Part shown: one piece after another, positions 26,644 to 34,946 of the stretch
Numbering within the stretch: the first letter of the stretch is position 1
Layout: each line of letters begins with the position of its first letter
From: Woeseiaceae bacterium
GTDB lineage: Bacteria > Pseudomonadota > Gammaproteobacteria > Steroidobacterales > Woeseiaceae
DNA: 64,000 bases
NCBI GenBank assembly: GCA_028279985.1
Contig: JANQMR010000001.1
Location: 1 to 64,000 of the forward strand
Reading direction: 5' to 3'
Notes under the pieces: model-generated
What the model saw: the letters and a program-made list of their open reading frames with translations, nothing else
Databases searched by the model: none
Told to the model about the DNA's origin: nothing
Made by a program: the position numbers and the translations under genes

Positions 26644-27696
26644 TTATGGGCTTGTCGTCAGCGTCACCATGCTGTCAAGAAACGGGCTGAAGCAACAGTT
26701 TTCGTTGTTATCCAACAAGTCCCGGGCGAATTCTTCCGCTTCCGATTGTTGACGGGGGCCTATTGACCAGAAAACGGAGTCCATATGACGCTGATAAAGG
26801 TCGGCGGCCAACTGAATATTCTGATCGTCCGGGTGTTGTAACGCCGCTTCATGAATCAGTTGAACATATGCGGAAAAGAAACCGGTCGATTGGATAAGAT
26901 CGTCTTCCTCCAGGCTGGAATTGAATTCGCTCTGCTTGGCGTTACCAAGTTCCACTAGGGCGAACGGTTCCCCGTCACTCCACATCTCGAGAAGATATTC
27001 TTCCTTCTCTTTTCCGGTGAGTAACCTGGAGTACTCCGTTTTTGCGCCAAGCCAGTCGGCACCATTCTCTATTGCTATTGTCAGCCATTCACGCGTCTCG
27101 CCGCGTTTATCCATGCCCACGTCGTTGCAGGTATCGTATTGTTTGATGAAATGATCGACGATAGCGGTGAATTCTCTCTCGGAGGACGATTGAATGGATG
27201 CAAACTGGACGGTGCCGTTCCTGTAGATGGGCACTTCATACGTTGTGTGCATACGGTTTAAGTAGGTTTCAAACTCAGCCTCAGTCATTGGCGGCAAGGC
27301 AGTGGCACAGATTTTCAGCTTCTGATGAAGCGCAAATGCGGCGCTGGCACTCCCATCTAATGCTCTTTCTTTTAGGGCATCATCATCAGAATAAAAATCT
27401 TCAAGACTGGTCTGATGCTGTTTACGGGGTCGGAATACTCGGCGTGTATCGCTGATATTGGGCGGGTGTACGGCCGGCAAAGTCCCCGGATCCGACTCGC
27501 CTAAACGCTTCACACTGAGATGAGTGCCATCAGTCACCTGTTGATAATCGTGATTCGGCACTTTCGTGGGAACAAGTACTGCATATATGAGAGCTACGAT
27601 TCCTGCAGCTACTGCCAAATTCTTCCAGTTGAAGGTATTCACTTTTTGAACGGTCGATCCATGATCGTAACTACCAATATGCGCACATAAACCCAT
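26644..27696 (-). CDS. Uncharacterised membrane-anchored protein of the island
   Basis: About 350 residues. A single TM helix (NLAVAAGIVALIYAVLV) near the N-terminus is followed by a soluble acidic region with helical repeats that faintly recall Sel1/TPR proteins (DGSASAAFALHQKLK; ENGADWLGAKTEYSRLLTGKEKEEYLLEM). GC is lower than in the flanking core genes. The start is uncertain: ATG 27696 follows GGAGGGG too closely, and GTG 27642 would avoid overlap with the upstream gene. Probably cargo of the integrated element. Confidence 0.6.
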   Translation of the reverse strand: MGLCAHIGSYDHGSTVQKVNTFNWKNLAVAAGIVALIYAVLVPTKVPNHDYQQVTDGTHLSVKRLGESDPGTLPAVHPPNISDTRRVFRPRKQHQTSLEDFYSDDDALKERALDGSASAAFALHQKLKICATALPPMTEAEFETYLNRMHTTYEVPIYRNGTVQFASIQSSSEREFTAIVDHFIKQYDTCNDVGMDKRGETREWLTIAIENGADWLGAKTEYSRLLTGKEKEEYLLEMWSDGEPFALVELGNAKQSEFNSSLEEDDLIQSTGFFSAYVQLIHEAALQHPDDQNIQLAADLYQRHMDSVFWSIGPRQQSEAEEFARDLLDNNENCCFSPFLDSMVTLTTSP

Positions 27697-27961
27697 TCCC
27701 CTCCGAAAAGAGGTTATTCCCATACGTATAATGAACCATGATGGTTACATAGGTTTCAGGAAATCCGCAGTCGTATTGGGCTATAGGGCCGTAAGCGTAC
27801 AAAGTTCCTCTACCGTACACCCACCAATGGTAGTCAACAGGGAAGAAGTATTCGGGAAAGCAAATAGTGCTAGGGCCAATGGCTCTGGTGCAGTCCATTG
27901 ACTGTACAGGAATAGCGAAAGCACACAGCGCAGCAATTACCACGGTTCTTAGTTTCTTCAT
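27671..27961 (-). CDS. Small secreted aromatic-rich protein
   Basis: 96 residues: signal peptide MKKLRTVVIAALCAFAIPVQS, then a short mature part with four cysteines (DCTRAIGPSTICF, YDCGFPE, GFMCAYW) and many Tyr/Trp residues. AAGGA upstream supports ATG 27961. Immediately upstream of the membrane-anchored protein and of similar low GC, so they may be a pair. Disulfides in the periplasm are plausible. No family recognised. Confidence 0.6.
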   Translation of the reverse strand: MKKLRTVVIAALCAFAIPVQSMDCTRAIGPSTICFPEYFFPVDYHWWVYGRGTLYAYGPIAQYDCGFPETYVTIMVHYTYGNNLFSEGNGFMCAYW

Positions 27962-28067
27962 AGTCGGGTTTCCTTCTTGCGCAATACCCATATGCTGGCA
28001 AAGTATAACAAATATGTCTAGAAAAGGCGCGGCTCAAAGGGTGCGAGCACCGCACGCGCACGGTGGT

Positions 28068-28123
28068 CTGCCTAACCGGCAGCGCCTGGAATCCTCGGCG
28101 ACGAGCGGTAGTGTGGTCATCGA
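28068..28123 (+). pseudogene. 56-bp fragment of an RND permease gene
   Basis: This stretch matches 30185-30240 inside the downstream RND permease gene at 51 of 56 positions. It reads in the same frame sense: LPNRQRLESSATSGSVVIE against LPNLQRLESSATSGSAVIE. No further RND similarity is evident on either side. It lies between the island cargo and a broken membrane-protein gene, and so is probably a remnant of a duplicated or exchanged RND gene. Confidence 0.8.
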
Positions 28124-28190
28124 AGCGGTGTTGGGCAGGCACATGTGGCGCAGCAGTGAAACGCACCTAGGAGATTCATTGGAGTAGCCG

Positions 28191-28823
28191 ATGCGGTGGT
28201 TCTTCGATCCTTTCTACCTCTACCCGGCGTTGTTTGCCTTGCTCGTATTGCTGGCCGTTTGGCGGGTGCTTCGGTCCTTCGACCTGCCGGCTGGGGCTTT
28301 ACGTGCCAGTCTTGTGGTACTCGCGACTCTCTTGTTTGCGCCCATGATCGTGTCCGGCGGGCCGATCACGACGGCAGTGTGCCGAACGCGCTGCTGCTGA
28401 TTTATCTCGACGTTAGCTATTACTTCCGGTTGGCGAAATACACTTTGCCGTCGTTCGGCGCGACGGCCCTGTTATCGACGATCGCGGCTTTCGTCTTAAT
28501 TCGCAAACGGCCCGAGCGTCTTGGGATTCGCTGGATGACGTTCGCCTTTCCGGCTGGCGTCGCTGCGGTGGTATTCGGCGCCTACCAGTATGCTCTTCCT
28601 GACACCGGCGTTCCATCGGAAATCAATACCGCCGCAGTTGAGCAAGCCTATGGCGCAAAGCTGGACGAAGCCATAGCGTTGCACGATATCTCCGATCCCG
28701 AGGGGCGGCGACAGAAAATGGAGCACTTGAAGGCGGAATTCAGCCTCCTCTTGGCTGGACCGCATCGCGGCCCAGCCAGATCATGTTCTGATTGCGGACG
28801 AAGTGGGCGATAATCCGGGGTAG
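28191..28823 (+). pseudogene. Membrane-protein gene with two compensating frameshifts
   Basis: The first frame (ATG 28191) reads WFFDPFYLYPALFALLVLLA to about 28360 and then stops at 28400. From about 28361 the -1 frame continues naturally with VPNALLLIYLDVSYYFRLAK, a third TM helix and a helical tail. From about 28750 the original frame resumes with LDRIAAQPDHVLIADEVGDN and a stop at 28823. One lost G in a G-run at 28359 and a compensating change near 28745 would restore about 210 residues. The intact form would be a small three-TM protein of unknown function, probably once co-transcribed with the RND pair. Confidence 0.72.
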
Positions 28824-28890
28824 ATTCTCCGTCCGGCAAACATCGCGGGCCACCGGCCAGCGTTGAGCTCAATAACAGGCAACAGTCGCA

Positions 28891-29970
28891 ATGCCCTTCA
28901 AAACACGCGCCTTGTGCGCCCTGTTTTTCGTTACTGTTACGGTAAATGTCGGCGCCGAGGCGCCGGTGCGTATCGAGTCCGCATCCAGCCGGTCCATCGT
29001 GCAGCACGTCAACGTGACTGGCACCGTGACTTCGCCGCGGACCGCGGTCCTGTCCACCGCGGTGGCCGGCCTTGTCGCCGAGCTCACCGTAGATGAAGGC
29101 CGGCGCGTCGACGCCGGCGAGGCGCTGCTGTCCCTGGATGCCGAACTCGCCGAACTGGCCCTGGAGCGCGTGCTGGCCGAGGTCCGGCAGAGCGAAACGG
29201 CGCTCGCCGATGCGAGGCGCCGCCTGGCGGACGCCGAGAAGGTCGGCGAGGAGCGGGGCATCGCCCGGACGGAGATCGAGTCGCTGCGGGCGGAGGTGCT
29301 GGGCGACGAGGCGGCATTGGCGGCGTCACGGGCCGCGGCACGGGAACAGCAGGCTATCGTTGCACGCCACACGCTCAGGGCGCCGTTTGCCGGCGTGATC
29401 AGCCAGCGCCACACCGAGCTCGGCGAATGGGTCAATCCCGGCGACGGCCTGCTGGACCTCGTTGCAACCGACGACTTGCGTTTCGACTTCCGGGTCGCAC
29501 AGGACTATTTTGCCGCGCTGACGCCGGATACCCCGGTGACGGTTACCTTGGATGTTGCGGCAAACCGGGACTTCGCGGGCCGAATCGATGCGATCGTCCC
29601 GGTAAACAACCCCGGTGCGCGAACGTTTCTGGTCCGGGTTCTGGCCAATCCGACCGAGTTGGAGGAAACACCTGCCGTCACACCGGGAATGTCGGTACGC
29701 GGCACCTTGCGCCTGGATACGGGTCGAACCGGTATTGCCGTCTCGCGCGATGCGATCCTGCGTTTTCCGGATGGCCGCGTGACGGTTTGGGTCGTCGAGG
29801 AAAACACCGAGCTGCCGGTCGTGCGCGAGCAGTTGGTGCAAACCGGGCTGGAATTCGACGGGCTCGTGGAGATAACGGCAGGCCTGGCCGACGGTGACGT
29901 CGTCGTCACCCGCGGCAACGAAACGCTGCAGGAAAGGCAGCGGGTGACGATTCTGAATCGGGCGCCCTGA
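28891..29970 (+). CDS. RND efflux periplasmic adaptor (membrane fusion protein)
   Basis: 359 residues: signal peptide (MPFKTRALCALFFVTVTVNV, cleavage about GAEA), barrel-sandwich half GLVAELTVDEGRRVDAGEAL, an alpha-hairpin with long Ala/Glu/Arg helices (about 85-150), second sandwich half TLRAPFAGVISQRHTELGEW, and a beta-barrel domain with PVNNPGARTFLVRV. It is followed 1 bp later by its permease. It would bridge the permease to an outer-membrane channel not encoded in the window. Substrate unknown. Confidence 0.93.
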   Translation: MPFKTRALCALFFVTVTVNVGAEAPVRIESASSRSIVQHVNVTGTVTSPRTAVLSTAVAGLVAELTVDEGRRVDAGEALLSLDAELAELALERVLAEVRQSETALADARRRLADAEKVGEERGIARTEIESLRAEVLGDEAALAASRAAAREQQAIVARHTLRAPFAGVISQRHTELGEWVNPGDGLLDLVATDDLRFDFRVAQDYFAALTPDTPVTVTLDVAANRDFAGRIDAIVPVNNPGARTFLVRVLANPTELEETPAVTPGMSVRGTLRLDTGRTGIAVSRDAILRFPDGRVTVWVVEENTELPVVREQLVQTGLEFDGLVEITAGLADGDVVVTRGNETLQERQRVTILNRAP

Positions 29971-29971
29971 T

Positions 29972-32900
29972 ATGTTCGAGGCGATCGTACGCAACGGAAT
30001 CCTGATGACGGTGGCAGCCCTGATCGTCTCCGTTCTCGGCGTGCTTGCGGCCCTGCGCGTTCCGATCCAGATGATCCCGGATCTCGAGGTACGCACGGTT
30101 TCGGTCGAAACTTCCTGGCCGGGTGCGACGCCGCAGGACGTCGAAAAGGAAATCCTGATCGAGCAGGAGGAGTATCTTCGCAGCCTGCCCAACCTGCAGC
30201 GCCTGGAATCGTCGGCGACGAGCGGCAGTGCGGTCATCGAGCTCGACTTCCCGTTCGGTGTCGACATGACGCAGACCTTGATCCGGGTCAACAACGCGCT
30301 CAACCAGGTCCCGTCCTATCCGGAAAACGTGGACGAGCCGCGGGTCTTCGCCAGTTCCTTTTCCGCAAACCCGTTCATGTTTTTAGCGGTGTCGCCACTC
30401 GAGGGCAACCCGCGCGGTCTCGATATGGACATGTTGCGGGATTTTGTCGAGGACAACGTCAGAACCCGCCTGTCCAGTGTTCCCGGTGTTTCGCAGGTTT
30501 TCGTCTGGGGTGGCGCGGAACGGCAGCTACGGATACTGCTGGACCCGGCGCGGCTGGTCGATCGACAGCTCACGATCCTCGACGTGCGAGATGCAATACG
30601 CGCTAGAAACCAGGACGTTTCGGGCGGCGAGATCGACAGCGGCAAACGGCGTTACCTGTTGCGAACCGTGGGCCGATTCGATTCGGTGGAAGCGCTCGAG
30701 AACCTGATCGTCGACCGCCGCGGCGACACACTGATACGGCTTTCGGATGTCGCCGAGGTCGAGCTGGATCATTTCGAGGTGCGCAGCCTGTCGTTTTTCA
30801 ACGAGAATCCCGTTATCTCGATGGCCGTCAGCCGAGAAGCGGGCTCCAACGTCATCGATATCAAGTATGCGATGCTCGATGCCGTCGAGCAGGTGAACCG
30901 CGACGTGCTCGAGCCGGCCGGCATGACGATATGGCTGGTTGCCGAAGACGCGGGCTACGTCGAGGCATCCGTGCGCAACGTCTGGCTGAATCTCACCTTG
31001 GGTGCGCTGTTTGCGACGGGCGTCATGTATCTGTTCCTGCGGTCTGCCCGCGCGACCGCAGTCGGGGTCATCGGCATCCCGATCTGCACGATTGCGGCAT
31101 TCATCGGCCTGCTCGCCGCCGGACGCACGATCAACGTCATTTCACTTGCCGGCGTGGCTTTTGCGATCGGTATGACCCTGGACAACAGCATCGTCGTGAT
31201 CGAGAGCATCGAGCTCAAACGGCGTCAGGGACTGGACCGTTTCCGCGCCGCCGTCGAGGGTGTGCGAAGCGTCTGGACCGCCGTGCTCGCCTCGACCTTG
31301 ACGACGATACTCGTATTCCTGCCGGTGCTTTTCATCAGGGAAGAGGCCGGGCAACTGTATTCGGACGTGGCCATCGCGATTTCGGCCTCGATCCTGGCGT
31401 CGATGTTCGTCGCAATCGCGCTGATCCCGACGGCCAGTGCCCGGCTGTCGTTCGGCAGCGAGCATCGTTTGCACGGCCGGGGAAGCTTGCGGGACAGGCT
31501 CTTGACGTGGATCGACGGACTGATCGTTACGTCGAAGCGCAGAAAGATGACGATTGGCGTCACGGTTACAGCCAGCATCGCCGTGATACTGCTACTCACG
31601 CCGCCGGCTGAGTATTTGCCGGAAGGCGAGGAGCCGAAGATCTTCTCTTTCATGAACGCGCCACCCGGTTACAACCTGGAAACCATGGCCGAGATCGGGC
31701 TCGACGTCCGCGATTATTTCCTGCAGTTCGTCAATGACGATCCGAATCGTTTCGATCGTGGAGAAACCGAGGTACCGGCAATCAAATACCTGAACGTCAG
31801 CATCAGCGCGGACAGTTTCCGGATCATCACCGAGCCCGTGCGGCGCGGCGATATCGATGAGCTGATGGATGCGCTGACGGCGCGCTACCGCAGCTACCCG
31901 GGAATGCGGGCATTTGCGGCACGCGGCTCGATCATCTCCAGTAACGACGGCGGCACGCGCAGTATCAATCTCGATATCTCCGGGCCGAGCCTCGGTGTGA
32001 TTTACGATGCCGCGCTGGCAGCCTATCGGCGCGCGGAGCAGGTATTCGAGAATCCGCGCATCCAGTCCAGCCCGTCATCGCTGGCCCTGTCGCAACCGCT
32101 GGTCGAAGTGCGGCCCGACTGGGTGCGCGCAGCCGAGCTCGGCATGGCTGCGGGCGACGTGGGCTATACGGTGGCGGCGCTGACCGACGGCGCGTTCGTC
32201 GACGAGTTTTTCGAGGCCGACGACAAGATCGACATGTATCTCTACGGCACGACGGGCGGGCGCACCGACCTCGATAGCCTTGGGGGGCTGCCCGTCTACA
32301 CGCCGCAGGGTAGCGTGCTGCCGCTGGATGCGATCGCGACGATCAGCGAGACCGTCGACACCAACTCGATCCGCCGTATCGACGGACGGCGTACCGTGAC
32401 GCTCAACATCATCCCACCCGAGTCCGTGGCGCTGGAGCAGGGCGTCGAGATCGTGCGCCGCGACGTGGTTGCACACCTGCGGAATACGGGTGTGTTGCCC
32501 GTCAATGTCAGTGTCGCCATCTCGGGCGCGAGCGACCAGCTCGATGCCACGAAAGCCGCGCTCGCCACCAACTATCCGGTCGCACTGCTGATCATCTTCC
32601 TGCTGATGGTCGCCATCTTCCGGCACTGGGGTTATCCATTGTTGATTATGACCACGATTCCGCTGGGTATCGCGGGCGGTATCGTCGGCCTTGCGCTTCT
32701 GAACGGCGTCGGCGCGGTGTCGAGCTGGATTGGCCTGGGTGGTTTCCACCAGTCGTTCGACATGATCTCGATGCTCGGTTTCCTGATCCTGATGGGTACC
32801 GTCGTCAACAATCCGATCCTGATCGTCGATCGGGCGATGCGGCACATGCAGGCGCAGACGACGTCCGCGCTGGAGGCAGTTCGCGAAGCCGTCGGTTCGC

Positions 32901-33130
32901 GTCTCAGACCGATAGCGATGTCTACCTTGACGACGATCTGCGGCCTTTCGCCGCTGGTATTCATCCCGGGTGCCGGAACCGAGCTCTATCGCGGCGTGGG
33001 CGCGATCGTGCTGTTCGGCATACTCGGCGCCGCCGTGGTTTCATTGACGATGTTGCCGGCGTTGACGATCCAGGCATTGGAATGGAACACTAACAAGAAA
33101 CGTAAGCTTGCCGAAAATCCAGCAGCCTGA
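29972..33130 (+). CDS. RND-family efflux permease
   Basis: Proton-driven inner-membrane pump of 1052 residues with the two-fold HAE-1 layout: TM1 (NGILMTVAALIVSVLGVL), porter domain, TM2-6, second porter domain and TM8-12 ending near 1035. In TM4 the sequence GMTLDNSIVVIES gives D404-N405 where AcrB has D407-D408, so one of the paired aspartates is Asn. The N-terminal porter segment LPNLQRLESSATSGSAVIE is duplicated upstream at 28068. Drug, lipid or other substrate cannot be told. Confidence 0.94.
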   Translation: MFEAIVRNGILMTVAALIVSVLGVLAALRVPIQMIPDLEVRTVSVETSWPGATPQDVEKEILIEQEEYLRSLPNLQRLESSATSGSAVIELDFPFGVDMTQTLIRVNNALNQVPSYPENVDEPRVFASSFSANPFMFLAVSPLEGNPRGLDMDMLRDFVEDNVRTRLSSVPGVSQVFVWGGAERQLRILLDPARLVDRQLTILDVRDAIRARNQDVSGGEIDSGKRRYLLRTVGRFDSVEALENLIVDRRGDTLIRLSDVAEVELDHFEVRSLSFFNENPVISMAVSREAGSNVIDIKYAMLDAVEQVNRDVLEPAGMTIWLVAEDAGYVEASVRNVWLNLTLGALFATGVMYLFLRSARATAVGVIGIPICTIAAFIGLLAAGRTINVISLAGVAFAIGMTLDNSIVVIESIELKRRQGLDRFRAAVEGVRSVWTAVLASTLTTILVFLPVLFIREEAGQLYSDVAIAISASILASMFVAIALIPTASARLSFGSEHRLHGRGSLRDRLLTWIDGLIVTSKRRKMTIGVTVTASIAVILLLTPPAEYLPEGEEPKIFSFMNAPPGYNLETMAEIGLDVRDYFLQFVNDDPNRFDRGETEVPAIKYLNVSISADSFRIITEPVRRGDIDELMDALTARYRSYPGMRAFAARGSIISSNDGGTRSINLDISGPSLGVIYDAALAAYRRAEQVFENPRIQSSPSSLALSQPLVEVRPDWVRAAELGMAAGDVGYTVAALTDGAFVDEFFEADDKIDMYLYGTTGGRTDLDSLGGLPVYTPQGSVLPLDAIATISETVDTNSIRRIDGRRTVTLNIIPPESVALEQGVEIVRRDVVAHLRNTGVLPVNVSVAISGASDQLDATKAALATNYPVALLIIFLLMVAIFRHWGYPLLIMTTIPLGIAGGIVGLALLNGVGAVSSWIGLGGFHQSFDMISMLGFLILMGTVVNNPILIVDRAMRHMQAQTTSALEAVREAVGSRLRPIAMSTLTTICGLSPLVFIPGAGTELYRGVGAIVLFGILGAAVVSLTMLPALTIQALEWNTNKKRKLAENPAA

Positions 33131-33173
33131 ACTTGCTGAAGACTTTGCCCATGACGGTGCTGCAGATTCGCGG

Positions 33174-33201
33174 TTGACATCCGTCATCGGAAGCGTATAG
33201 C
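33174..33201 (+). promoter_or_regulatory. Sigma-70-like promoter upstream of the Kef-type gene
   Basis: TTGACA (33174-33179), 16-bp spacer, TATAGC (33196-33201). It would drive a leader of about 150 nt before the antiporter, containing a 47-codon frame from ATG 33209 and a strong hairpin at 33276. Confidence 0.5.
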
Positions 33202-33275
33202 GCGGCCTCATGAAGACAAAAGCCAACAACTTGTTTGCGGAGACGAGGGCGGTATCGTCCTCTCCCTTTTGGTTT

Positions 33276-33316
33276 CCGGTTTTCCGGCGGACCGGCAGTC
33301 TCCGCCGGAAAACCGG
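33276..33316. repeat. Perfect 16-bp inverted repeat in the Kef-gene leader
   Basis: CCGGTTTTCCGGCGGA (33276-33291) pairs exactly with 33301-33316 across a 9-nt loop. It has no T-tract on either strand. It lies 41 bp before the antiporter start and inside the short leader frame. It could be a Rho-independent-like pause or attenuator, an RNA thermosensor-like stem, or a repeat-family member. Confidence 0.8.
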
Positions 33317-33356
33317 CACTATTGATCTCACTATACACCGCGGCCCACAATAACCC

Positions 33357-34946
33357 GTGGATTTCGAATGGGTCGCCATAGCGCTCGGAGACGTCGCCTG
33401 GATCGCCGTCGCGTTTGCCTTCGGTCTTCTGGCGAGAACCGTCGGGCTTCCGCCGCTGGTCGGTTTTCTCGCGACGGGCTTCCTGTTGCATGCGCAGGGT
33501 ATTGCCAGCGGCGAGATGTTGCAGAAGCTCGCCGACCTCGGTATCACGCTGCTGCTTTTTACCGTCGGCCTCAAGATCAACCTGCCAACTCTGGCAAGAC
33601 CCCAGGTCTGGGCGGTGGCGGGCCTGCACGGCCTGTTGATCGTCCTGTTGTTCGATGCCGGGTTGATGGCGCTCGCGATGATCGGCTTGCCGCTGTTCTC
33701 CGAGCTCACGCCGCAAGCCTCGACGCTGATCGCTTTTGCGCTGACCTTCTCCAGCACCGTTTTCGTCGTCAAGGTGCTGGAGGAGCGCGGCGAAATGCGG
33801 TCGCTGCACGGGCGCATCGCGGTCGGCATCCTGATCTTCCAGGATTTGGTCGCAGTGGGCTTTCTTGCCGTGTCCGACGGCAAGGTGCCGTCGCTCTGGG
33901 CCTTGTCCTTGATCTTGCTGTTCCTGCTCAGGCCGATTCTGTTTCGGATCCTCAACCGGGTGGACCACGGGGAACTGCTGGTGCTCTACGCCTTCGTGCT
34001 GGCCCTGGGCGGCGCCGAGTGGTTCGAGATGGTGGGGCTCAAGGGGGATCTCGGCGCCCTGGTCGCGGGCGTTCTCCTCGCCAAGCACCCGAGGTCGCCG
34101 GAGATGGCAAGGACCATGTTGGGCTTCAAGGACCTGTTCTTGCTCGGCTTTTTTCTATCCATCGGATTGTCGGGACAACCGACCGTGGAAACCTTCCTCG
34201 CCGGCGCGGTGATCGCGTTGTTCGTCGGGGTCAAGTCGGTACTGTATTTCCTGTTGTTGGCGAGATTCCGCTTGCGCGCGCGCACTTCGCTGTTGGCCGC
34301 GTCGACGCTGACCAACTACAGCGAATTCGGCCTGATCGTCGTCGCGGTCAGCGTCAGCAACGGCTGGATCGACACCCAGTGGCTGATCGCCATGGCAATA
34401 GCCGTATCCCTGTCGTTTGCGATGTCCGCCCTGCTGAACGAGCGCTCGAACCGCCTGTACGCCCGATATCGGACCCGATGGCAGCGATGGCAACAGAATG
34501 AGCGGCTGGCGGACGACCTGCCGCTGGACACCGGCGATGCCACGATCGTCGTCATCGGCATGGGTCGGGTGGGTACCGGCGCTTACGACGAGATGCGGCG
34601 GCGCAAGGGCGAGACGGTGGTCGGCGTCGACTCCGACCCGGTCAAGGTGCGGCAGCACCAGGACGCCGGTCGCAAGGTATTGCTCGGCGATCCCAGCGAT
34701 GCCGATTTCTGGGATCGGGTGTCGAAGACACACAGCGTTCGCCTGTTGATGTTGGCCTTGCCGAACCTGGGTATCAACCTGTCCGTGCTCGAACAGCTAG
34801 AGATGTCCCATTTCGACGTGCGTGTCGCGGCCACCGCCCGATACCCGGACGACGTCGAGCCGCTCGAGCAGGCCGGCGCGTCGACCGTTTACAACATCTA
34901 TACCGAGGCCGGCGCCGGTTTTGCGGCACACGTCACCGGCGAGTAG
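33357..34946 (+). CDS. Kef-type monovalent cation:proton antiporter
   Basis: CPA2-family transporter of 529 residues: about 12 TM helices (first half LLARTVGLPPLVGFLATGFL, then LADLGITLLLFTVGLKI and the conserved LTFSSTVFVVKVLEERGE), followed by a cytoplasmic TrkA-N/Rossmann domain from about residue 395 (IVVIGMGRVGTGAYDEM; VVGVDSDPVK). The domain order matches KefB/C and YbaL. Likely exports K+ or Na+ under nucleotide or glutathione control. GTG 33357 has only a weak ribosome site. Confidence 0.9.
   Translation: MDFEWVAIALGDVAWIAVAFAFGLLARTVGLPPLVGFLATGFLLHAQGIASGEMLQKLADLGITLLLFTVGLKINLPTLARPQVWAVAGLHGLLIVLLFDAGLMALAMIGLPLFSELTPQASTLIAFALTFSSTVFVVKVLEERGEMRSLHGRIAVGILIFQDLVAVGFLAVSDGKVPSLWALSLILLFLLRPILFRILNRVDHGELLVLYAFVLALGGAEWFEMVGLKGDLGALVAGVLLAKHPRSPEMARTMLGFKDLFLLGFFLSIGLSGQPTVETFLAGAVIALFVGVKSVLYFLLLARFRLRARTSLLAASTLTNYSEFGLIVVAVSVSNGWIDTQWLIAMAIAVSLSFAMSALLNERSNRLYARYRTRWQRWQQNERLADDLPLDTGDATIVVIGMGRVGTGAYDEMRRRKGETVVGVDSDPVKVRQHQDAGRKVLLGDPSDADFWDRVSKTHSVRLLMLALPNLGINLSVLEQLEMSHFDVRVAATARYPDDVEPLEQAGASTVYNIYTEAGAGFAAHVTGE

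Noticed and set aside
26546..26752. Plus-strand frame MDKEHEHHIQFVKPG... as an island gene
   Set aside because: Its second half is antisense to the membrane-anchored gene and no ribosome site or family is visible; kept only as a remark in the gap entry.
33276..33316. 16-bp inverted repeat considered as a classical terminator of the RND operon
   Set aside because: No T-tract on either strand and it lies 146 bp past the permease stop, beyond a promoter for the next gene.
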